This document shows, one piece after another, positions 1 to 5,920 of a DNA stretch of 8,123 nt; position 1 is the first letter of the stretch; the number at the start of each line of letters is the position of its first letter. Under the pieces are notes generated by a model. That model ran no database searches and was not told where the DNA came from. It worked only from the letters and a program-made list of their open reading frames with translations. The translations under genes were made by a program, and so were the position numbers. This stretch comes from Candidatus Omnitrophota bacterium. GTDB lineage: Bacteria > Omnitrophota > Gorgyraeia > Gygaellales > Profunditerraquicolaceae. Where the stretch lies: positions 1 through 8,123 of the forward strand of contig CAIVOB010000158.1 in the NCBI GenBank assembly GCA_903907475.1. The letters are read 5' to 3'.

Positions 1-107
1 AAAAATTTTAATCTACGGGTGACACGGAGGCGGGTCCCCTGTCGCGCGCAGCCATAAGCGAGCACGACAGGGTGCCGCAGTGGCAGGACCCGTGAGACAA
101 AATTTTT
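1..107. repeat. GC-rich three-way-junction inverted-repeat element with A/T flanks
   Basis: A nested set of exact complementary arms is visible. CGGGTCC (31-37) pairs with GGACCCG (86-92); CCTGTCG (38-44) pairs with CGACAGG (65-71); TGCC (73-76) pairs with GGCA (82-85). Together they make a closing helix carrying two hairpins with almost no unpaired junction bases. The outer runs AAAAATTTT (1-9) and AAAATTTTT (99-107) are also complementary. ACGGGT (15-20) could instead pair with ACCCGT (88-93), giving an alternative fold. The block is much richer in G+C than its surroundings and contains no reading frame. It lies beyond the terminator of the leftward operon. It could be a dispersed palindromic repeat or a small structured RNA; I do not recognise the family, and strand and true boundaries are unknown. 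Confidence 0.45.
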
Positions 108-154
108 TAGTTGTGGCGTAATAAGCGTCCCCGCGAAAACCAAGTCAAGACAGC

Positions 155-173
155 CTGCCTGACGGCAGTCAGG
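155..173. repeat. Short palindrome with two alternative hairpins
   Basis: CCTGAC (158-163) and GTCAGG (168-173) are inverted repeats around GGCA. The overlapping pair CTGCC (155-159) and GGCAG (164-168) around TGAC is equally perfect. Small palindromes of this kind are common as intergenic repeats in bacterial genomes. There is no A or T tract that would make it an intrinsic terminator. Confidence 0.35.
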
Positions 174-200
174 GACCCGCTAACTTCCTGGCAGGGACCC

Positions 201-235
201 AAAAAGAAAAAAACCCGCTTTATAAGAGCGGGTTT
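201..235 (-). terminator. Rho-independent terminator of the pseudopilin operon
   Basis: The arms at 211-219 (AAACCCGCT) and 227-235 (AGCGGGTTT) form a perfect 9-bp stem with a 7-nt loop. Read on the minus strand, the stem is followed by a long U-rich run (complement of 201-213), the hallmark of an intrinsic terminator. It sits about 25 nt after the stop codon of the last leftward gene (261-683). On the plus strand the trailing sequence is less U-rich, so termination should act mainly leftward. Confidence 0.9.
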
Positions 236-260
236 GCTTGTTACTGAATATAAATTTTAA

Positions 261-683
261 TTAATACATAATAATCCCTTTAGAGTTCATCTCCTTAGCC
301 CTCTCCGGAGTAGGATATTTACCCAACCGCGTGATCCCGGCAGCCGGCTCATCAGTTGCCGCGCTAGAGTTTTGCCCCCCCGCAACAGCACTCGCTTCAT
401 TCACTAAAGGAGCGGGATTCTCCCCGACGATAATCTCTTCCGAATGTTTTGCTTCCGGAAGCACTTTCTCCCTCTTCACTGCCGGTTTGATCACCGTAAC
501 CACCGGAGGTAATAAAGAAGCTGGCGCTACGGATTCTTCCATGATTACCGGGGCTGGCTGCTCTACCACTGGCGCTTCATTCACTTCAAGTTTCTGAGGC
601 TGCACCACCCTACTACTATAAATTAATATCGCAATAATAATCACGGCAAGAATAATAAACGCATAGAAATTCCTGGTTTTCAT
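261..683 (-). CDS. Small proline-rich membrane-anchored protein, function unknown
   Basis: A 140-residue protein I cannot assign to a named family. Residues 1-5 are short and basic and are followed by one strongly hydrophobic helix (about 6-23), so an N-terminal membrane anchor with the rest outside the cytoplasm is likely. Residues 25-115 are low-complexity, rich in Pro, Val, Ala and Glu, typical of an extended periplasmic linker. The last 25 residues (GITRLGKYPTPERAKEMNSK then GIIMY) look compact and motif-like, perhaps a small binding tail. The ATG at 681-683 has a strong Shine-Dalgarno (GGGAGGAG, 9 nt upstream) lying within the last codons of the upstream pseudopilin gene, so translation is probably coupled to it. 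It is the last gene before the operon terminator. A role with the pilus-like apparatus is inferred from position only. Confidence 0.75.
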   Translation of the reverse strand: MKTRNFYAFIILAVIIIAILIYSSRVVQPQKLEVNEAPVVEQPAPVIMEESVAPASLLPPVVTVIKPAVKREKVLPEAKHSEEIIVGENPAPLVNEASAVAGGQNSSAATDEPAAGITRLGKYPTPERAKEMNSKGIIMY

Positions 684-686
684 GCT

Positions 687-1994
687 TTAAATCTCCTCCC
701 AAGATAAAGTAATGAAATCTCCGGTCGTGGGCATAAAAGGCGGAGGCGCTGTAATCAAGCGCGCGTCATAAGCATAAGATTTGGAATATCCCGTAATCTT
801 TTGTCCGTTAGAAGCGTTAAAAGTCCCCACCGGCCCTCTTTCTTTTTGAATCACTCCTCCAAAAATATTTAAAGTTCCCTTGGGCGAACCGCTATCCCAA
901 TCTTGAAGATAAAAAGCCGTATTTAAAGCCATCAAGCAGGCATCAATAGTTAAATTATTCGCGGCATTATTAGGAATAACAATATCGGTTTCAGAAATAA
1001 TCCCCAAAGTATCGTCCGAGCTGGGATTTGTCAACGGATCAGAAGCGTAAAGTATATTACCGGCAATATTAACATTCTTACTTGCCCCCACCGTCAACCG
1101 GCCGTTAAGCGTCCCGGAAACAGTAAGATTACCATTATTCACAAAAAGCGCGCCGTTGGCAGGTAACGCCATATTCTTATTATTCCATTTTGGGCTTTTA
1201 TTATTATTAGTGACATTAATTGTCCCGTTACTGTTTAAGACCACCGTACTATCCCCGGTAAGATAAATTCCGGAAGTTGAAGCCGCGGAACGCAAAGACA
1301 AAGCAGTGCTCGGCATCGTCGATTGATCCGCACCAAAGGTCAGCCCTTGTTGAAAATTTGGATTATCATAAGGAGCATTGGTCGTCTGACTCAAATTAAC
1401 ATTATTGCCATTATTATAAAACCGAATATAATCATCCACCGAGCGCGCTTCCCCGCCAAAAACAGGATTACCATAAATATTAAAATGCCCGTTAGTGTGT
1501 GTTGGCCCATTCAAACTATCCTGACTCCAAAACCAGATATTTGTGCCGTTAAAGGTTTCCCGGTCGGTATACCAAATATAACGCGCATAATTATCGACCT
1601 GCACATAATTTCTTAAAACCCGGCTCATATTACCGGAGGTACCGGTAGAAACAACCGCGTACCTACGAATAGTTGAAGAACCTCCGACCAAGCCCAGATC
1701 CGTAATCACGACACTATAACTTCCACTTAGGTTTTGCGTTGACCCCCAAGGATTTGTGTAGTTCCCGACCGGAGGAGCGCCCTGCGCGCGCAACCAAATA
1801 ATAGCATGATCTAATCCGGCATCAGCAGCATCGAGGGCTTGAGTCTGCCGCTTATAAACATTAGCAATATTATTTTGACTCATACTTTGATTCACAAATA
1901 CTCCGGAAAAAATCAACAACACTGAAATCGCGAAATAAACCACCATAATCGCGAATCCCTTATGATTTTTAAATTTATTAAATAAATTATTCAT
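687..1994 (-). CDS. PilX/DUF4900-like minor pseudopilin
   Basis: A 435-residue secreted pseudopilin. The N-terminus is basic (NKFKNHKG), then a type III prepilin-like site after Gly13 and a hydrophobic helix (about 14-35). The stretch AADAGLDHA (56-64) resembles the AEAGLEHA pattern of PilX N-terminal domains. Position +5 is Val18 rather than the Glu of ordinary pilins, as in GspK-type tip subunits. From about residue 130 the sequence resembles DUF4900: an aromatic IWF patch followed by LNGPTHTNGHFNIYGNPVF (161-179), then a long Asn/Gly/Thr-rich, beta-rich region. A conserved-looking C-terminal part contains NIFGGVIQKERGPVGTF. Such proteins are thought to sit at the tip of type IV pilus or type II secretion fibres; the precise role here is inferred. 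The ATG (1992-1994) lies 2 nt after the upstream stop, so coupled translation is likely. The family call is by recalled motif resemblance. Confidence 0.85.
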   Translation of the reverse strand: MNNLFNKFKNHKGFAIMVVYFAISVLLIFSGVFVNQSMSQNNIANVYKRQTQALDAADAGLDHAIIWLRAQGAPPVGNYTNPWGSTQNLSGSYSVVITDLGLVGGSSTIRRYAVVSTGTSGNMSRVLRNYVQVDNYARYIWYTDRETFNGTNIWFWSQDSLNGPTHTNGHFNIYGNPVFGGEARSVDDYIRFYNNGNNVNLSQTTNAPYDNPNFQQGLTFGADQSTMPSTALSLRSAASTSGIYLTGDSTVVLNSNGTINVTNNNKSPKWNNKNMALPANGALFVNNGNLTVSGTLNGRLTVGASKNVNIAGNILYASDPLTNPSSDDTLGIISETDIVIPNNAANNLTIDACLMALNTAFYLQDWDSGSPKGTLNIFGGVIQKERGPVGTFNASNGQKITGYSKSYAYDARLITAPPPFMPTTGDFITLSWEEI

Positions 1995-1996
1995 CT

Positions 1997-2542
1997 TTAA
2001 TTTCTCATCCTAATAATTAACTGCCCGGTTTCAGAAGCCACTTTACCCACGCTAGAAGTCTTTTGCGCGGTAAGATTAATAATCAAAAGATCTTGCGGTA
2101 ATGCCGGATTATTTCTAAAACGCGAAAACTGTAAACTTGTCATATAGCGCGCCAAAACCTGCGTCGCCCCCGCAGGATCCGTTCTTATAATTTGATTACT
2201 GCCATCCAAAGCATAACTAATATTACCTGACCATTCTATATAACCAAATGAGTCCAAAATCGTGGTATCGGCGTCATTGCTATCCTGCGGAATTTTAAAA
2301 GTAATTGCGGTTCGGGATTCTCCAAAAGGGACGCTTTGTTGTGCCGGCCGGGTTGGGCTTAATTCTCGCTCCATCGCCATAAAGGCGCGAATAATTTCTT
2401 TGCGTAATTCCGCGTGCACATCTCCGCTAAACCACGCTCCCTGGCCGACTTCTAAAACCGAAAAGGACGCTAAAACTAAGATACTAATCACCGCCGCCGA
2501 AAGTAAAACCTCCACCAAAGTAAAGCCTTTAATCTTTTTCAT
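1997..2542 (-). CDS. PilW/GspJ-like prepilin-type protein
   Basis: A 181-residue pseudopilin with a textbook type III signal: MKKIKG then FTLVEVLLSAAVISILVLAS, so a prepilin peptidase should cut after Gly6 and methylate Phe7. Glu11 supplies the conserved +5 glutamate used in fibre assembly. The segment after the helix (WFSGDVHAELRKEIIRAFMA, about 37-56) and the following beta-rich domain match the general layout of PilW/GspJ minor pseudopilins: long helix, MERELS-like stretch, then strands. The C-terminus LIIRMRN is also typical of the group. Its ATG overlaps the upstream gene's stop as ATGA (2539-2542), a classic sign of translational coupling. PilW and GspJ cannot be told apart confidently without a profile search. 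Confidence 0.87.
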   Translation of the reverse strand: MKKIKGFTLVEVLLSAAVISILVLASFSVLEVGQGAWFSGDVHAELRKEIIRAFMAMERELSPTRPAQQSVPFGESRTAITFKIPQDSNDADTTILDSFGYIEWSGNISYALDGSNQIIRTDPAGATQVLARYMTSLQFSRFRNNPALPQDLLIINLTAQKTSSVGKVASETGQLIIRMRN

Positions 2543-2934
2543 CGATTCGCCACCTGCGTTTTTAATTGGATCGCTGAATTAGTCGCATTTCCCCCTTGTT
2601 GCCAACTAACGTCCACCGTTACTTCCAAAAGTTCAGGATTCACAGAGTCATCGATAGAAACTACCCCAAGGCTTGAAGGAATTCCATTAACCGTAAAAGT
2701 CATACCATTAAAATCATCAATTACTTGTGTAAAGGGCGTGCTGCGTATTTCCGAGATTACTCCGGTCGCGGCATTCGTCGCGGCATTAACATTTTGCGAA
2801 GTAGAAATTAAAGCAATACAAGTTAAATACGTGCCCAAAATGCCCACCAATGCGAAGGTCATAATCGCAATCGCTAAAATCACTTCCGCGAAACTAAAAC
2901 CTCTTTTTGACTTTATACTCATTAACCTGATCAT
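2539..2934 (-). CDS. PilV/GspI-like prepilin-type protein
   Basis: A short pseudopilin with the prepilin motif KSKRG then FSFAEVILAIAIMTFALVGI: predicted cleavage after Gly12, Phe13 at +1 and Glu17 at +5. The helix is followed by a small domain, with ATNAATGVISEIRST resembling the helix end of PilV/GspI subunits and a strand-rich tail (LEVTVDVSWQQGG). Three in-frame starts exist: GTG at 2946, ATG at 2934 and ATG at 2922. I chose 2934 because a weak GGA-type ribosome site lies about 7 nt upstream and the leader is a normal 12 residues; 2922 would give an 8-residue leader and is almost as likely. It begins the pseudopilin trio, 4-nt overlapped with the next gene. No major pilin precedes it. Confidence 0.82.
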   Translation of the reverse strand: MIRLMSIKSKRGFSFAEVILAIAIMTFALVGILGTYLTCIALISTSQNVNAATNAATGVISEIRSTPFTQVIDDFNGMTFTVNGIPSSLGVVSIDDSVNPELLEVTVDVSWQQGGNATNSAIQLKTQVANR

Positions 2935-3009
2935 CCCCTTTTCCACTTAAAGTTTACCACAAATTAAACAAATATCCATCTCTTCGTAGCTCTTCTTCTC
3001 CTCCACTGC

Positions 3010-4740
3010 CTACTCTAGTTTCCCGGAGGCCTGCTTGAGCGCGTTAATAAATTTAACATCCACCACGTGTCCTAAATTTTCTGTTTTATGGATATCCGCC
3101 CAAGCCTTAGCGTATTCTTTGCTCAAATAATAAGCTACCCCGCGGTTACCGTAAGCATAAGCAAAATTAGGATTAATCTCAATCGCCTTGCTATAGTTAG
3201 CTATCGCTTGAGCAAACTTGCCTTGTTGATAATAGACAATTCCGCGATTATTGTAAATCTCCGCGTCATTGGGAGTGATCGCGATGGCCCGAGTTAAATC
3301 CGCAAGCGCTTGCGTAAACTTGCCTTGTTTACCAAAAATTGTTCCGCGATTATAATAAGCATCCGCGTAATTAGGATAAATTTTAATCGCCTGAGTAAAA
3401 TCCGCGATCGCCAAAGCCGCATTGCCTTGTCGGTAAAAAATTGTCCCACGGTTGTTATAAGGCCGGGCTTTCTGCGGTGATTTACGCACCACATCATTCC
3501 ATAAAGTAAACTCATCTTGCCAGATAAAATTCCTTCGGTAAGTCAAAAGCGCGTAATTAGAAATTATCACCAGCATCACAACAACCATTAACTTCCCAGT
3601 TCTTTTTTCGCATAAATAATATATCGCGCTCACTAAAAAAATACTAAATCCGGCCAACGGCAAATAAAGGCGATGCTCGAAAATTATATCTTTAATCGGA
3701 ATGACACTGGACTCCGGAAGCAGTGTTATAAAAAACCAAAAAATACCAAATGCCATCAACCGATACTTAGAAAACATTTTTGCCGCCGCGATTAAAATCG
3801 CCACTAAAAGAAAAAAACTCGCCATAATCGGTAGCGTGAAAAAATTCTTCGCGATGGGATAATAATAATCTAAATTCTGATTTATCGGCACAAAAAGCAG
3901 CCTCAGATATGTCACAATCACTCGAAACTGAGTAAAAAGATACTCCCCAAAAGAGATCCGAGTCGGTTCCTCCGCGATCAAGCTCATGCTGGTAAAATCT
4001 ACCGCTTTAGTCAAAAACAGCGTCAAGGGAATAATCGCCAGCAACAGAAAAAAAGGAACCAGATATTTCCAGTTAATTTTTTCTTTAGTTTTTAAGAAGC
4101 TCCTCTCGTAGAGTAAGATCATAAAAGGTAAAGTGACGGCCATTTCTTTCGTAAACATCGCCAGCATTGCCATAAGCAAAGCGCCATAATAAAATTCGCG
4201 CGCTTCTTTTCTTGCTCCCTGCGGTTGCAAAAATCTAAATTTAATATAAAAACATAACGCCGCCAGATAAAACAAAGTTGCCAAAGAAGTGGTGCGTTGA
4301 ATAATATAAGTTACCGCCTGAGTTTGCAGTGGATGCGCCACAAAAATTAAGGCCGTAAAAAGTGCGATCAATTTGGCATCTTTAGCAATTTTTTCTCCCC
4401 GCAAGACCAGCGTCGAAAATGACAACAACGTCAACCACCAGACCAAAATCGCGCAACTTAAATGCACGATTAAATTAACGAAATGATAACTAAAAACATT
4501 TAACCGGCTAAAATCATAATTAAGCGCGAGTGAAAGATAGGTAATAAACCGGGTCGGCCGAAAACTCCAAATCGCTTGTAAATTCGTAATATTTTTAATC
4601 GCGGGATTCTTAACGATGGAAGGAATATCGTCTAAGTGGAAAGCGCCATAAAAAGTATTGGAATAAATAAGCGCACCTAATAGAACTATCGCACTTATTG
4701 CGAATAATTTATATTTTTGCTGCCAAATTTTTGCAATCAT
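3010..4740 (-). CDS. TMTC-like polytopic membrane protein with C-terminal TPR repeats
   Basis: A 576-residue protein in two halves. Residues 1-400 contain roughly ten hydrophobic segments. The first outside loop carries FHLDDIPSIVKNP with the acidic pair Asp37-Asp38, the place where GT-C glycosyltransferases of the PMT/TMTC type keep a catalytic or metal-binding acid. FVAHPLQTQAVTYIIQRTTS (133-152) and EHRLYLPLAGF (355-365) also match the TMTC/YfhO-like bacterial pattern. Residues about 425-560 form four consecutive TPR units with the repeated word YNNRG or YYNRG (429-432, 463-466, 497-500, and YGNRG at 530-534). GT-C proteins of this layout use polyprenyl-linked sugars, usually to modify proteins outside the membrane. 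The substrate is unknown; the nearby pseudopilins are a tempting guess. The ribosome site is weak. Confidence 0.83.
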   Translation of the reverse strand: MIAKIWQQKYKLFAISAIVLLGALIYSNTFYGAFHLDDIPSIVKNPAIKNITNLQAIWSFRPTRFITYLSLALNYDFSRLNVFSYHFVNLIVHLSCAILVWWLTLLSFSTLVLRGEKIAKDAKLIALFTALIFVAHPLQTQAVTYIIQRTTSLATLFYLAALCFYIKFRFLQPQGARKEAREFYYGALLMAMLAMFTKEMAVTLPFMILLYERSFLKTKEKINWKYLVPFFLLLAIIPLTLFLTKAVDFTSMSLIAEEPTRISFGEYLFTQFRVIVTYLRLLFVPINQNLDYYYPIAKNFFTLPIMASFFLLVAILIAAAKMFSKYRLMAFGIFWFFITLLPESSVIPIKDIIFEHRLYLPLAGFSIFLVSAIYYLCEKRTGKLMVVVMLVIISNYALLTYRRNFIWQDEFTLWNDVVRKSPQKARPYNNRGTIFYRQGNAALAIADFTQAIKIYPNYADAYYNRGTIFGKQGKFTQALADLTRAIAITPNDAEIYNNRGIVYYQQGKFAQAIANYSKAIEINPNFAYAYGNRGVAYYLSKEYAKAWADIHKTENLGHVVDVKFINALKQASGKLE

Positions 4741-4767
4741 AAAAAATAACTTTGCTTAAAAATAAAT

Positions 4768-5367
4768 TTAAACCGTTTCTTTTTTTATCAAATCATCATA
4801 AAAGTTAGCAAAACTCACTTTCATATAAGGAGACAACCATAAAACTCCAATCCCAAATGTAAGCAAGCATAACAAAAACCAACCGATGAATCTGGCGCCC
4901 AAACAAAACAATTTCCATTTATTTCCCCGCATCAACTCTTTACTCTTGCGGATTGCTTCCAATGGCCCGATTTTATCATCATCGGCAATAATATAAAAAG
5001 TCATGGCATAAGAAATTGCCGCAATAATACCGGGAATAATTAATAACAGTGACCATAAAATAACAAAAATCATAAATAATAAATACGCCCCCAGCGCCAC
5101 GCCAAATTTTTTAAACCCCGCGAATACTTGCCCAAATTGAGGATTTTGTTTCCGCGCTAATGCCAATGAAAAAATAGCTAATCCTAAAGAAAACGGACCG
5201 GCAACCAGTAATGAGCCAATTACTCCGGCCTTCGGAATAGATGCAATCGCACCCAAAATCACAAAGACCACCAGCATCACTCCTACAGCTAACCACCACG
5301 CGCCGCTTAAAGAGGCTCGTGCTTGCGCCATTAATTCTTTGTTTGCAGTTTTAGAAACATTATCCAT
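4768..5367 (-). CDS. DUF975-like integral membrane protein
   Basis: A 199-residue multi-pass membrane protein, without recognised enzymatic residues. Hydrophobic segments lie at about 24-42, 47-70, 88-122 (probably two) and 155-180. The layout matches DUF975 proteins: an N-terminal amphipathic stretch ending in ARASLSGAWW (16-25), then a cytoplasmic loop with the signature GPLEAIRKSKELMRGNKWKL (134-153), then FIGWFLLCLLTFGIGVLWLS (160-179) and PYMKVSFANFY near the C-terminus. Members are of unknown function. A perfect Shine-Dalgarno (AAGGAGG, 5 nt before the ATG at 5365-5367) fixes the start. It follows the PilZ gene by 17 nt and precedes the TMTC-like gene by 27 nt, so it is almost surely co-transcribed with both. 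Family assignment is by motif resemblance. Confidence 0.82.
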   Translation of the reverse strand: MDNVSKTANKELMAQARASLSGAWWLAVGVMLVVFVILGAIASIPKAGVIGSLLVAGPFSLGLAIFSLALARKQNPQFGQVFAGFKKFGVALGAYLLFMIFVILWSLLLIIPGIIAAISYAMTFYIIADDDKIGPLEAIRKSKELMRGNKWKLFCLGARFIGWFLLCLLTFGIGVLWLSPYMKVSFANFYDDLIKKETV

Positions 5368-5384
5368 TTTTCCCTCCTTAATAG

Positions 5385-5786
5385 TTAAGCCAGCAACTTA
5401 TTACGTCGCACAAAATTACTAATTGCCAGCTTGTCAGCTTCTGAAATCCGATCAAACCGCATCCCGATTCTATGGCTAGAATCCGGCAAAAGTATATTAG
5501 AAACCGTCTGCCCGGTAATCTCCATCGGCTGCCAACGCGCGTCGCCCTCTAAATGTAAATCAATAATATTAAATTTAATACATAACTGCGTCCCGACGGG
5601 AAGATCATGCCTCGTAATAATTGCCATCCCCAGGTCACTTAAATCCAGCATTAACGCATCAATGCTATTGGTAAAACCCAATTCCATGCGTAACGCCAGC
5701 GGCTTTTCCACCTGGTAGATAAGGGTAAACGCCGTGTCCAAGCGTTCAGACTTACGCTGATCTTGATTATTAGAATTACTTTCCAC
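5385..5786 (-). CDS. PilZ-domain protein, probable c-di-GMP receptor
   Basis: A 133-residue, single-domain soluble protein. Both c-di-GMP contact motifs of PilZ are present in the right order: RKSER (Arg11 and Arg15, the RxxxR motif) and DLSDLG (Asp48, Ser50, Gly53, the D/NxSxxG motif). A beta-rich core follows, with GTQLCIKFNI (65-74) and HRIGMRFDRIS (105-115) matching the usual end of the barrel, and a short C-terminal helix ending NFVRRNKLLA. It should therefore bind cyclic di-GMP in the cytoplasm and pass the signal to a partner. The GTG start (5784-5786) is supported by AAGGAGG 3 nt upstream and by keeping the RxxxR motif in frame. It heads the operon that contains pseudopilins, so control of surface appendages is a reasonable inference. 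Confidence 0.9.
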   Translation of the reverse strand: MESNSNNQDQRKSERLDTAFTLIYQVEKPLALRMELGFTNSIDALMLDLSDLGMAIITRHDLPVGTQLCIKFNIIDLHLEGDARWQPMEITGQTVSNILLPDSSHRIGMRFDRISEADKLAISNFVRRNKLLA

Positions 5787-5831
5787 GTTCCTCCTTATAT
5801 TTACACTCCCACTACAATTACCTACAGCTAT

Positions 5832-5858
5832 ATTTTATCATAAATTCAAAGATTACAA
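5832..5858 (-). promoter_or_regulatory. Candidate sigma-70 promoter for the PilZ-pseudopilin operon
   Basis: On the minus strand TTGTAA (5853-5858) is followed 15 nt later by TAAAAT (5832-5837), and the latter is preceded by TG one base away, making an extended -10. Transcription would start about 40 nt before the PilZ ribosome site. The short spacer makes it less than ideal, but it is the best match between the tRNA terminator and the gene. Confidence 0.4.
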
Positions 5859-5862
5859 ATAA

Positions 5863-5911
5863 CTTAATAAATAAAAAAGCGAAAACTCAATACCTAAAGT
5901 CTTCGCTTTTT
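5863..5911 (-). terminator. Rho-independent terminator after tRNA-fMet
   Basis: The arms 5902-5911 and 5874-5883 are perfectly complementary over 10 bp (AAAAAGCGAA with TTCGCTTTTT on the minus strand) around an 18-nt loop. The 3' arm runs into TTTTTTATTT. It starts 10 nt after the mature 3' end of the tRNA and separates the eno-ftsB-tRNA unit from the PilZ operon. The stem has a T-rich side in both directions, so some rightward activity is possible. Confidence 0.85.
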
Positions 5912-5920
5912 ACAATAAAA

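Noticed and set aside
1..200. A CRISPR array, suggested by several similar short words
   Set aside because: The repeats are only about 9-11 nt, irregularly spaced, and lie within helices; there are no equal-length spacers.
2947..2979. A 10-residue minus-strand frame (MDICLICGKL) with a CxxC, ending directly before GTG 2946
   Set aside because: Too short to support as a gene, and the purine-rich stretch upstream is not a well-placed ribosome site. It may only reflect chance in the gap before the pseudopilin genes.
3294..3515. A 73-codon frame inside the TPR region of the TMTC-like gene
   Set aside because: It is an alternative frame of the repetitive TPR coding sequence, with no independent start signal or family likeness.
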